Origin: an uncultured Oscillospiraceae bacterium
GTDB lineage: Bacteria > Bacillota > Clostridia > Oscillospirales > Oscillospiraceae
Direction: 5' to 3'
Length of the DNA stretch: 12,539 bases
Assembly: GCA_910577415.1 (NCBI GenBank)
Contig: CAJTLK010000007.1
Span: 1 to 12,539, forward strand
Shown in pieces: positions 5,891 through 12,539 of this stretch (positions are counted from its first letter, which is position 1; each line of letters starts with the position of its first letter). A program made the position numbers and the translations under genes. Below the pieces are notes generated by a model. It was not told the origin of the DNA and did not search any database. It worked only from the letters and a program-made list of their open reading frames with translations.

Positions 5891-8728
5891 GTGCAAGATA
5901 CCATTGTCGTGAAAGGCGCCCGCGCCAATAACCTGAAAAACGTCACTGTGGACATTCCCCGGGACAAGCTGGTAGTGCTCACAGGAGTGTCCGGCTCGGG
6001 GAAGTCCTCCCTGGCCTTCGATACCATTTACGCCGAGGGCCAGCGCCGCTATGTGGAGAGTCTGTCCTCCTATGCCCGGATGTTCCTGGGCCAGATGGAG
6101 AAGCCCGATGTGGACTCCATTGACGGTCTTTCCCCCGCCATCTCCATCGACCAGAAGACCACCTCCAAGAACCCCCGCTCCACCGTAGGTACGGTGACGG
6201 AAATTTACGACTACCTCCGCCTTCTCTGGGCGCGGGTGGGAACTCCCCACTGCCCAGTGTGCGGAAAAGAAATTCAGCAGCAGACCATTGACCAGATCAT
6301 CGATCAGGTGATGAAGCTGCCTGAGGCCACCCGCATTCAGGTCATGGCCCCGGTGATCCGGGGGAAGAAGGGCGAGCACCAGAAAATTTTTGAGGACGCC
6401 CGGAAGTCAGGCTATGTCCGCGTTCGGGTGGACGGTTCTCTCTACGACCTGAGTGAAGATATCCCTCTGGATAAAAATAAAAAACACAACATCGAGGTGG
6501 TGGTAGACCGCCTGGTCATCCGGGAGGACGTGGCGCAGCGGCTCACTGACAGTGTGGAGGTGGCCTCCGGCCTCTCCGGCGGGCTGATCCTCATCAACAT
6601 CGTGGGGGAAGACCGGGACATCTCCTTTTCTCAGAACTACGCCTGTGAGGACTGTGGTATCTCCATTGAGGAACTGACCCCCCGGATGTTCTCCTTCAAT
6701 AACCCCTTCGGAGCTTGTCCCACCTGTACCGGCTTGGGGGTACAGCTCAAGGTGGACCCTGACCTCATCATCCCCAACCGGGAGCTGTCCATTTTGGACG
6801 GGGCCATCACCGCCTCGGGCTGGAACAACATCAAGGGGGATTCCATCTCCCGGATGTACTTTGAGGCCCTGTCCAAGAAGTACCATTTTAAGCTCACCAC
6901 CCCGGTGAAGGACCTGCCGGAGGAGGTGGTGGACGTGATCCTCCACGGTACCAAGGGGGAGAAGCTGAAGCTGACCTATGAGCGGGCCAACGGCCAGGGG
7001 ACCCTGATGCAAGCCTTTGAGGGCATTTGCAACAACTTAGAGCGCCGCTACCGGGAGACCCAGTCCGACTCCATGCGCCGGGAGTTGGAGGAGTGCATGA
7101 GCGAGTGCGATTGTCCCGACTGCCACGGCAAGCGGCTGCGCCGGGAGTCCCTGGCGGTGACGGTGGGAGAACTGGACATCGACGCGTTCTGCCATAAGTC
7201 TGTGACCGATGCCTTAGAATTTATGGGGAAGCTTACCCTCAGCGAGCAGAAGACCATGATCGCGGGACAGATCGTAAAGGAGATCAAGACCCGCCTGAAC
7301 TTCCTCCAGTCTGTGGGACTGGAGTATCTTACCCTGTCCCGTTCCGCTGGTACTCTGTCCGGCGGAGAGAGCCAGCGCATACGCCTTGCCACCCAGATCG
7401 GTTCCTCCTTGATGGGAGTGCTTTATATTTTGGACGAGCCTTCCATCGGTCTGCATCAGCGGGACAATGACAAGCTGCTGGAGACTCTGAAGCACCTCCG
7501 GGACTTGGGCAATACCCTGCTTGTGGTGGAGCATGACGAGGACACCATGCGCGCTGCCGACCACATTATCGACGTGGGACCCGGCGCGGGGGTCCACGGC
7601 GGGCGTATCATCGCCCAGGGTACGGTGGAGGACATCGAGGCGGAACCGGCCTCTGTCACCGGCGCCTACCTCTCCGGGCGGATGAGCATCCCGGTGCCCA
7701 AGGAGAGAAGAAAGGGCAACGGCGGCGTGCTTACCATCCGGGGCGCGGCGGAGAACAACCTGCGGGACGTGGACGTGTCTATCCCGCTGGGGACCTTCAC
7801 CTGCGTTACCGGCGTGTCCGGCTCAGGGAAGTCCTCCCTGGTCAATGAAATTTTGTATAAGAAGCTCTCCGCCGACCTGAACCGGGCCAAGAACCGGGCA
7901 GGGAAGCACAAGGCCATTGAGGGCGAGGAGTTTTTGGACAAGGTCATCAACATCGACCAGTCTCCCATTGGCCGCACCCCCCGCTCCAATCCAGCTACCT
8001 ACACCGGACTCTTCGGCGATATCCGGGAACTTTTTGCCGCCACCCCTGACGCCAAGGCACGTGGCTATGGTCCGGGACGGTTTTCCTTCAATATCCGGGG
8101 TGGGCGCTGCGAAGCCTGCCAGGGCGACGGGTTGCTGAAGATCGAAATGCATTTTCTGCCGGACATCTATGTTCCCTGCGACGTTTGCCACGGAAAGCGA
8201 TACAACCGGGAGACCCTGGAGGTGCGCTACAAAGGCAAGAATATCTATGAAATTTTGGAAATGACGGTGGACGAGGCTCTGCCCTTCTTTGAGTCCCTGC
8301 CCAAGATCTATAATAAGCTGCTGACCCTGAGCCAGGTGGGCCTGAGCTATATCAAGCTGGGACAGCCCTCCACAGAGCTGTCCGGCGGCGAGGCCCAGCG
8401 GGTGAAGCTGGCTACCGAGCTTGCAAAGAGTTCCACAGGGCGCACCATCTATATTCTGGACGAGCCAACCACCGGGCTGCACAGCTACGACGTCCACAAG
8501 CTCATCGAGGTGCTTCAGCGCTTGGTGGAGCTGGGCAACACCGTGGTGGTCATCGAGCACAACCTGGACGTGGTCAAGACCGCCGACTACCTCATCGACC
8601 TTGGCCCCGAGGGAGGCGACAAGGGCGGCAGCATCGTCTGTACCGGCACGCCGGAGGAGGTGGCCGCCTGCCCCGGCAGCTACACCGGGCAGTACTTGAA
8701 AAAGATGCTGGGTAAGAAAAATTCATAA
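5891..8728 (+). CDS. uvrA: Excinuclease ABC subunit A (UvrA)
   Basis: A full-length 945-residue UvrA, the damage-sensing ABC ATPase that dimerises, binds DNA lesions and loads UvrB. It has two ABC modules. Module one has Walker A GVSGSGKS at 32-39, signature LSGGE from 489 and Walker B LDEP at 514-517. Module two has Walker A from 641, LSGGE from 830 and LDEP at 856-859. Zinc modules are visible at C252-x2-C255-x20-C276-x2-C279 and C740-x2-C743-x19-C763-x2-C766, with a further CPVC near the UvrB-binding region. The start is GTG at 5891, with AAAGGAG 9 nt upstream; the next residues (QDTIVVKGARANNLKNV) match the family's beginning. It closes the operon started by uvrB. In B. subtilis uvrB and uvrA are directly adjacent; here two other genes lie between them. 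No promoter of its own is evident in the 51-nt gap. Confidence 0.98.
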   Translation: MQDTIVVKGARANNLKNVTVDIPRDKLVVLTGVSGSGKSSLAFDTIYAEGQRRYVESLSSYARMFLGQMEKPDVDSIDGLSPAISIDQKTTSKNPRSTVGTVTEIYDYLRLLWARVGTPHCPVCGKEIQQQTIDQIIDQVMKLPEATRIQVMAPVIRGKKGEHQKIFEDARKSGYVRVRVDGSLYDLSEDIPLDKNKKHNIEVVVDRLVIREDVAQRLTDSVEVASGLSGGLILINIVGEDRDISFSQNYACEDCGISIEELTPRMFSFNNPFGACPTCTGLGVQLKVDPDLIIPNRELSILDGAITASGWNNIKGDSISRMYFEALSKKYHFKLTTPVKDLPEEVVDVILHGTKGEKLKLTYERANGQGTLMQAFEGICNNLERRYRETQSDSMRRELEECMSECDCPDCHGKRLRRESLAVTVGELDIDAFCHKSVTDALEFMGKLTLSEQKTMIAGQIVKEIKTRLNFLQSVGLEYLTLSRSAGTLSGGESQRIRLATQIGSSLMGVLYILDEPSIGLHQRDNDKLLETLKHLRDLGNTLLVVEHDEDTMRAADHIIDVGPGAGVHGGRIIAQGTVEDIEAEPASVTGAYLSGRMSIPVPKERRKGNGGVLTIRGAAENNLRDVDVSIPLGTFTCVTGVSGSGKSSLVNEILYKKLSADLNRAKNRAGKHKAIEGEEFLDKVINIDQSPIGRTPRSNPATYTGLFGDIRELFAATPDAKARGYGPGRFSFNIRGGRCEACQGDGLLKIEMHFLPDIYVPCDVCHGKRYNRETLEVRYKGKNIYEILEMTVDEALPFFESLPKIYNKLLTLSQVGLSYIKLGQPSTELSGGEAQRVKLATELAKSSTGRTIYILDEPTTGLHSYDVHKLIEVLQRLVELGNTVVVIEHNLDVVKTADYLIDLGPEGGDKGGSIVCTGTPEEVAACPGSYTGQYLKKMLGKKNS

Positions 8729-8738
8729 AATATTTATG
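8724..8738. repeat. Short AT-rich palindrome over the uvrA stop
   Basis: CATAAA-ATA-TTTATG is a perfect 6-bp inverted repeat with a 3-nt centre that covers the uvrA stop codon. It lacks GC pairs and has no T-run, so it is a poor terminator. It lies about 20 nt before the next gene's -10 element, where it could be an operator, but this is unproven. Confidence 0.35.
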
Positions 8739-8755
8739 GGTTATTTCCATCCCTG

Positions 8756-8764
8756 TGCTACAAT
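8756..8764 (+). promoter_or_regulatory. Extended -10 promoter of the small export-protein gene
   Basis: TGC-TACAAT forms an extended -10 element (TACAAT at 8759-8764). At -35 distance there is only ATGGGT or TTATGG, so the -35 is weak. The element lies about 28 nt before the TTG start codon and suggests that this gene is not only read from the uvr operon. Confidence 0.5.
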
Positions 8765-8791
8765 AAGAGAAAAAGAGAGAGGAGGGGTGGC

Positions 8792-9292
8792 TTGGATATT
8801 CTGAACTGGCTGGAGGGCACCCTGGGCGGAGAGTTCATCTTTACCATGCTGGTGTCCATGATCCCTGTCGTGGAGCTGCGGGGAGGGCTGCCCTTTGGCG
8901 TGGCCCTGGGGCTTCCATACCCCATGGCCTTTGTGGCCGCCGTCATGGGTAATATCCTGCCCGCGCCTTTCATCGTGGTATATATCCGCCGTATCTTCCA
9001 GTGGATGCGCCGAAAGCTGCCCCGGTTCAACGGCGTAGTGGACAAGCTGGAAAACAAGGCCCACCTGAAGGGGGCCACGGTAAATAAATATAAGTACCTG
9101 GGCCTACTGCTCTTTGTGGGCGTTCCTCTGCCGGGGACGGGGGCCTGGACCGGCTCTCTGGCCGCGGCGTTCCTGGATATGCCCCTGCGGAAAGCCCTGC
9201 CCAGCATTATTGCCGGAGTGGTCCTGGCCGGGTGTATCATGACCGGCCTTACCTATCTGGGAGTGAACTTGTTCACCGCGGTGATGGCCTGA
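8792..9292 (+). CDS. Small multidrug-export family (COG2426-type) membrane protein
   Basis: A 166-residue integral membrane protein of the family annotated as putative small multi-drug export protein (Pfam Sm_multidrug_ex). Diagnostic stretches are VVELRGGLPFG (26-36), the GN-x-P-x-P segment (MGNILPAPF, 52-60), and GVPLPGTGAWTG (110-121), which resembles a re-entrant loop. Hydrophobic segments lie at about 13-30, 35-66, 102-130 and 136-162, with a basic cytoplasmic stretch at 66-101. The export role is a family label, and the substrate is unknown. The start is TTG at 8792, supported by AGAGGAGGGG just upstream; a later ATG (residue 19) would cut off part of the first hydrophobic segment. It has its own extended -10 promoter and ends at a strong terminator, so it looks monocistronic. 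Confidence 0.88.
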   Translation: MDILNWLEGTLGGEFIFTMLVSMIPVVELRGGLPFGVALGLPYPMAFVAAVMGNILPAPFIVVYIRRIFQWMRRKLPRFNGVVDKLENKAHLKGATVNKYKYLGLLLFVGVPLPGTGAWTGSLAAAFLDMPLRKALPSIIAGVVLAGCIMTGLTYLGVNLFTAVMA

Positions 9293-9298
9293 TCCGAT

Positions 9299-9335
9299 AT
9301 GGCCGCAGGTCTGCCTGCGGCCATTTGCTTGTTTT
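9299..9335 (+). terminator. Rho-independent terminator after the export-protein gene
   Basis: An 11-bp perfect stem, ATGGCCGCAGG (9299-9309) with CCTGCGGCCAT (9314-9324) and loop TCTG, is followed by the T-rich TTGCTTGTTTT. It begins 7 nt after the stop codon and separates this gene from recD2. Confidence 0.88.
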
Positions 9336-9399
9336 GCCGCGAAAACCTGCACTTTCATTAGTTATTTAGCTAATATGTTTCCGTTGTGGAGGTGAGTAT

Positions 9400-11610
9400 A
9401 TGCCGGAGGAATGGAATAGCCTGGAGGGCACTGTGGAGGCGGTGGTCTATCAGAACCAGGAGAACGGCTACACTGTCCTCCGCCTGGATGTGGGAGAGGA
9501 AGAGCCGGTGACGGTGGTGGGCTGCATCCCCGGCGTGTCCCCCGGCGAGACCCTCTCCGCCCAGGGAAGCTGGACCCGCCACGCCACCTACGGGACTCAG
9601 TTCAAGGCCGAGGCGGCCCGCCGGGGCATGCCCACCGGGGAGAAGGCGGTCTTTGATTACCTCTCCTCCGGGGCGGTGAAGGGCATCGGTATCGCCACCG
9701 CTCGCCGCATGGTGGAGGAGTTCGGCGCTGACGCCTTGGATGTGCTGGAAAATGAGCCGGAGCGGCTGGCCAAGATCAAGGGCATTACCAAGAAGACCGC
9801 AATCAGTATGGGGGAGCATTTCCGCCTTCAAATGGGAATGCGGCGGCTGCTGGATTTTCTTGCTGCCCATTCTCTGCCCCCGGCCTTGAGTATGCCCCTT
9901 TACCGGCGCTATGGGAACGGGGCGCTGGATCGGCTCCGGGAAGACCCCTACATCCTTACCGACGGCGAGCTGGGATTGGATTTCGGGATGGCTGATACCC
10001 TGGCCCTGGACCTGGGCTTCGCCGACGACCACCCCCGGAGGGCGGTGGCCGGAGTGGCCTTTGTTTTGCGCCACAATTTGGACAACGGACATACCTTTTT
10101 GCCCCGGGGCAAGCTGCTTTCCACCGCCGCCGCTCTGTTGGGGATCGGCGACGTGGAGATCGTGGAGGATGCCCTTGCCGCCCTCATAGAAGAGGGCGAG
10201 GTGGTGGAGGAGGCAGTGGCGGGAGAGGAGGCGTGCTATCTCTCCCCCCTCTGGGAGGCGGAAAGCAATGTGGCCCGCCGTATCCGGACCATGAGTGACA
10301 GCGAGATACGTTCCCCCGAGGGGCTGGACAAGCTTATCGGGGGAATTGAAAAGGCCCAGGGCATCGCCTATGCCCCCCAGCAGCGCAGGGCGGTGGAGCT
10401 GGCCGCCCAGCGGCAGGTCATCCTTCTCACCGGCGGTCCCGGTACCGGCAAGACCACGACCCTTCGGGCGGTGCTCTCCCTCTTTGAAGCCATGGAACTG
10501 AAGACTGCTCTGGCCGCCCCCACGGGCCGGGCCGCCAAACGGCTGGGGGAGGTCTGCGGCGCTGAGGGAACTACCATCCACCGTCTGTTGGAGACCCGCT
10601 TTGATACCAAGACGGGGCAGTTGGTCTTTGCTCATAACGCCGATTCCCCCCTGGACGCCGACGCCGTTATTGTGGATGAGACCTCTATGGTTGACATAAT
10701 ACTTATGTCCGCTCTTCTGGACGCCCTGCGGGATGACTGCCGCCTGGTGCTGGTGGGAGACCCGGACCAGCTTCCTTCCGTAGGGGCGGGGAATCTTCTC
10801 TCTGACCTGATCCGCAGCGGCAGGGTACCCACGGTCAGGTTGACAGAAGTTTTTCGCCAGGCCGCTCAGAGCGCCATCATCCGCTCGGCCCATCAGGTCA
10901 ATGAGGGTATTCCACCGGAGCTTCGCAACGACAGCAGTCAGGATGTGTTTTTCCTCCGCCGCCCCGATCCGGCCATGGCGGAGGAGACCATTGTGGAGCT
11001 GGTAGGAAAACGGCTGCCGGAGAATATGGGCATCCCGTCCCACCAGATACAGGTGCTCTCTCCCACCCGAAAAAGAGTGGGAGGGACCGCCAGCCTCAAC
11101 AAGGCCATCCAGGCGGCGGTGAATCCCCATGCCGAAGGGAAGGGGGAAAGGGCATACGGCCCCTATATCTTCCGCGAGGGAGACCGGGTCATGCAGGTGA
11201 AGAACAACTACGATATCCTTTGGAAGACCCCGGATGGCCTGGAGATGGGTATGGGAGTTTTTAACGGAGATATCGGCCACGTTTTGAAGGTCGACGCCCA
11301 GCGGGAGCTGGTGACGGTGGATTTTGACGGCCACATTGTGGACTATGCCCCCGATATGCTGGGGGAACTGGAGCCGGCCTATGCCGTCACCGTCCACAAG
11401 TCTCAGGGCAGCGAGTACCGGGCGGTGATCCTGACGGCGCTGGATTCCGCCCCCCGGCTGCTGACCCGTGGGGTACTGTATACCGCCATCACCCGGGCCA
11501 GGGAGCTGTTGGTCATCGTGGGGGATGAAGGGGTCATCGCCAGGATGACGGCCAACGACAGGCAGACCAAACGGTATTCCGGCCTCCGGGCCAGACTGGC
11601 GGAGGAATAG
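9400..11610 (+). CDS. recD2: RecD2-type ATP-dependent DNA helicase (superfamily 1)
   Basis: A 736-residue helicase of the RecD2/YrrC type, which acts without RecB and RecC in Firmicutes and Deinococcus. The N-terminal part has the typical opening GTVEAVVYQNQENGYTVLRL (10-29), followed by helix-hairpin-helix repeats around 90-130 (GAVKGIGIATARR, LAKIKGITKKTA). The motor has Walker A GGPGTGKT at 345-352, Walker B VDETSMVD with D426-E427, VGDPDQLPSVG (motif III), TEVFRQA (motif IV), the UvrD_C_2 segment VTVHKSQGSEY from 664, and YTAITRAR at 694-701 (motif VI). The family unwinds DNA 5' to 3' and helps with recombination, mismatch repair and replication-fork problems. The start is set by GGAGGTGA 7 nt before the ATG. 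A TAATAT at 9371-9376 may be its -10, but no clear -35 is seen. Terminators lie on both sides, so it is probably transcribed alone. Confidence 0.96.
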   Translation: MPEEWNSLEGTVEAVVYQNQENGYTVLRLDVGEEEPVTVVGCIPGVSPGETLSAQGSWTRHATYGTQFKAEAARRGMPTGEKAVFDYLSSGAVKGIGIATARRMVEEFGADALDVLENEPERLAKIKGITKKTAISMGEHFRLQMGMRRLLDFLAAHSLPPALSMPLYRRYGNGALDRLREDPYILTDGELGLDFGMADTLALDLGFADDHPRRAVAGVAFVLRHNLDNGHTFLPRGKLLSTAAALLGIGDVEIVEDALAALIEEGEVVEEAVAGEEACYLSPLWEAESNVARRIRTMSDSEIRSPEGLDKLIGGIEKAQGIAYAPQQRRAVELAAQRQVILLTGGPGTGKTTTLRAVLSLFEAMELKTALAAPTGRAAKRLGEVCGAEGTTIHRLLETRFDTKTGQLVFAHNADSPLDADAVIVDETSMVDIILMSALLDALRDDCRLVLVGDPDQLPSVGAGNLLSDLIRSGRVPTVRLTEVFRQAAQSAIIRSAHQVNEGIPPELRNDSSQDVFFLRRPDPAMAEETIVELVGKRLPENMGIPSHQIQVLSPTRKRVGGTASLNKAIQAAVNPHAEGKGERAYGPYIFREGDRVMQVKNNYDILWKTPDGLEMGMGVFNGDIGHVLKVDAQRELVTVDFDGHIVDYAPDMLGELEPAYAVTVHKSQGSEYRAVILTALDSAPRLLTRGVLYTAITRARELLVIVGDEGVIARMTANDRQTKRYSGLRARLAEE

Positions 11611-11636
11611 TATTTAATTAATAATATCAATATCAG

Positions 11637-11668
11637 TTTTCCGCCGGCAGGGGCGGAAGGGCTTTTTT
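11637..11668 (+). terminator. Likely Rho-independent terminator after recD2
   Basis: TTCCGCC (11639-11645) pairs with GGCGGAA (11652-11658) around a 6-nt loop. Two U-G pairs can extend the stem below this, and six Ts follow at 11663-11668. The short GGGC spacer between stem and T-run makes it less than ideal. Confidence 0.7.
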
Positions 11669-11698
11669 GCGTTCTTTATGGCAAAGAGTTCTCTAATG

Positions 11699-11719
11699 TT
11701 TCCACCATAGTGGTGGAAA
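11699..11719. repeat. Inverted repeat 1 in the RHH-comF leader region
   Basis: TTTCCACCA (11699-11707), centre TAG, TGGTGGAAA (11711-11719): a perfect 9-bp dyad. No T-run follows on either strand, so a terminator role is unlikely. It shares the TTT-CCAC and GTGG-AAA pattern with repeat 2, whose centre lies 35 bp away. Confidence 0.7.
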
Positions 11720-11735
11720 AGGCCCTTGGGGGCAT

Positions 11736-11752
11736 TTTGCCACAGTGGCAAA
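11736..11752. repeat. Inverted repeat 2 in the RHH-comF leader region
   Basis: TTTGCCAC (11736-11743), one central A, GTGGCAAA (11745-11752): a perfect 8-bp dyad. With a 1-nt centre it cannot form a normal RNA hairpin without opening two pairs, so it looks more like a protein-binding DNA palindrome. Confidence 0.7.
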
Positions 11753-11753
11753 T

Positions 11754-11780
11754 ATAGTGCGTTATATTAAAACGCATTAT
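11754..11780. repeat. Inverted repeat 3 in the RHH-comF leader region
   Basis: ATAGTGCGTT (11754-11763) pairs with AACGCATTAT (11771-11780) around the 7-nt loop ATATTAA, giving ten pairs with one G-U. It starts 2 bp after repeat 2 and ends about 53 bp before the RHH start codon. Confidence 0.65.
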
Positions 11781-11833
11781 GCACATAAACAGCAAGAAAT
11801 TGCATACATTATTTTTAAATGGAGGGATAATGT

Positions 11834-12028
11834 ATGCCGACAAAACGCGTGAAATGTATTGGGCTCCGGGTTGTGCCGGAGGTGCATGGTAAGATGGCCT
11901 ATATTGCCGAATATGAGGGGCGCACCTTAAACGGTCAGGTGTATTACCTAATGCAGACCTGTATCCGTGAATTCGAGAAAGAGCATGGCCCCATTACCGA
12001 CAAGGACATTGAAAATGTCCTTTCCTGA
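11834..12028 (+). CDS. Small ribbon-helix-helix (Arc/CopG-type) DNA-binding protein
   Basis: A 64-residue protein with the layout of an Arc-like ribbon-helix-helix regulator. A basic N-terminus (MPTKR) is followed by a beta strand at about 6-14 (VKCIGLRVV), which would enter the DNA major groove in a dimer. Helix A lies at about 16-28 (HGKMAYIAEYEG), and helix B at about 31-50 starts with the typical TLNGQ turn. A short acidic tail follows. The start is fixed by GGAGGG 7 nt upstream of ATG. Its last 14 nt overlap the start of comF in another frame, so the two are translationally coupled. Three inverted repeats in the 135 bp upstream are possible operators for self-regulation. No toxin gene lies nearby, so an antitoxin role is not supported. 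Confidence 0.85.
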   Translation: MPTKRVKCIGLRVVPEVHGKMAYIAEYEGRTLNGQVYYLMQTCIREFEKEHGPITDKDIENVLS

Positions 12029-12539
12029 AGCCATTCTTGACCTTCTCTACCCGCCCAAGTGCCCCTTCTGCGGCAAGCTGCTGGAGAAGGGGCAGTTGCT
12101 GTGCCCGGAATGTCAGAACGGACTGCCCTGGCTCACCGGGACGGTGGGGGAACGGAAGATAGAGCTGACCGGGGGCTGTGTCTCGGTGGCGGAGTATGAC
12201 GAGCGGGTAAAGAAGGGCGTCCACGCCTTCAAATTTCACGGCAGGTCTGCCCGGAGCGTAGCATTTGGTCTACTCATTGCCCAATGTGTAAAAGACCACG
12301 ACCTCACCGCCGACCTGGTCTCCTGGCCGCCGCTGTCAAAAAAGCGGCTGCGGGAGCGGGGCTATGACCAGGCCCGGCTGCTGGCGGAGAAGGTGGGGAA
12401 GGAGTTAGGACTTCCTGTGGTACGGACGCTGCAAAAGGAGCACCGCCCGGCCCAGTCGGGCCTGGACGGCAGGGAGGCCCGACGGACCAATCTACTGGGA
12501 GCATATACCGCTGTCGATGCAGAGGCATTCCGGGACAAG
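12015..12539 (+). CDS. comF: ComF family protein (phosphoribosyltransferase-like), 3' end outside window
   Basis: The first 175 codons of a ComF-family protein, open to the last base of the window. An N-terminal zinc-finger-like set C16-PF-C19 and C30-PE-C33 is followed by the conserved AFKFHGR (71-77), PPLSKKRLRERGYDQARLLA (105-124) and RPAQSGL...RRTNLLGAY (144-164). These match the ComF signature up to the phosphoribosyltransferase core. The PRPP-binding loop near the C-terminus is not reached; roughly 50 residues are expected to be missing. ComF is needed for DNA uptake in competent Bacillus, but homologues are widespread in bacteria not known to be competent. The ATG at 12015 lies inside the RHH gene, with AAGGA 8 nt upstream, so expression depends on the RHH transcript. 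Confidence 0.93.
   Translation, partial: MSFPEAILDLLYPPKCPFCGKLLEKGQLLCPECQNGLPWLTGTVGERKIELTGGCVSVAEYDERVKKGVHAFKFHGRSARSVAFGLLIAQCVKDHDLTADLVSWPPLSKKRLRERGYDQARLLAEKVGKELGLPVVRTLQKEHRPAQSGLDGREARRTNLLGAYTAVDAEAFRDK

Noticed and set aside
9370..11397. A 675-codon open frame on the minus strand
   Set aside because: It is the exact antisense of recD2, which has all helicase motifs in order; the mirrored frame has no recognisable domain and results from GC-rich codon use.
11750..11761. NrdR-box-like AAATATAGTGC sequence
   Set aside because: Only a partial match, no second box, and no ribonucleotide reductase gene nearby; it is better explained as part of the dyads.
11834..12028. RHH gene as antitoxin of a toxin-antitoxin pair
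   Set aside because: The overlapping downstream gene is a clear ComF-family protein, not a toxin.
1..12539. Mobile element, prophage, CRISPR array or defence island
   Set aside because: No transposase, integrase, spaced direct repeats or att-like duplication was seen. A tRNA lies at the left edge, but no integrase or tRNA-end duplicate accompanies it within the window.

Overview
The window looks like chromosomal core DNA of a moderately GC-rich, endospore-forming member of the Firmicutes/Clostridia, probably an Oscillospiraceae-type gut bacterium. This is inferred from a cwlJ-gerQ germination pair, strong AGGAGG-type ribosome binding sites, GTG/TTG starts, a Gram-positive LexA-type box at uvrB, and RadC, RecD2 and ComF of the clostridial kind. 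No phage, transposon, CRISPR array or other obvious mobile element was seen.

Left part, minus strand (1-1823): a tRNA-Thr(CGU) gene with its own near-consensus promoter lies downstream of a three-gene operon. Read in the direction of transcription, the operon is a small unknown membrane protein, the cortex-lytic enzyme CwlJ, and a GerQ-like spore coat protein, ended by a strong hairpin terminator. A candidate mother-cell sigma-E-type promoter for this operon overlaps the vegetative promoter of the divergent radC gene.

Middle, plus strand (1859-8728): radC is followed by what looks like one SOS-controlled nucleotide-excision-repair operon. The uvrB promoter (TTGCAA-17-TATACT) carries a LexA-like box in its spacer. 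Then come uvrB, a stand-alone TfoX N-domain protein, an unrecognised three-helix membrane protein with a large outside domain, and uvrA. The spacings are 15, 14 and 51 nt. Two non-NER genes therefore sit between uvrB and uvrA, which makes them the most interesting unknowns here.

Right part, plus strand (8756-12539): a small multidrug-export-family membrane protein with its own extended -10 promoter and a terminator; then recD2 helicase with a terminator; then an AT-rich 220-bp gap holding three closely spaced inverted repeats; then a 64-residue ribbon-helix-helix protein whose end overlaps the start of comF. ComF runs off the right edge.

Most genes belong to well-known families. I did not find a clear new defence or mobile system. 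The best leads are the two passenger genes in the uvrB-uvrA operon, the membrane protein leading the cwlJ-gerQ operon, and the dyad-rich leader of the RHH-comF pair.
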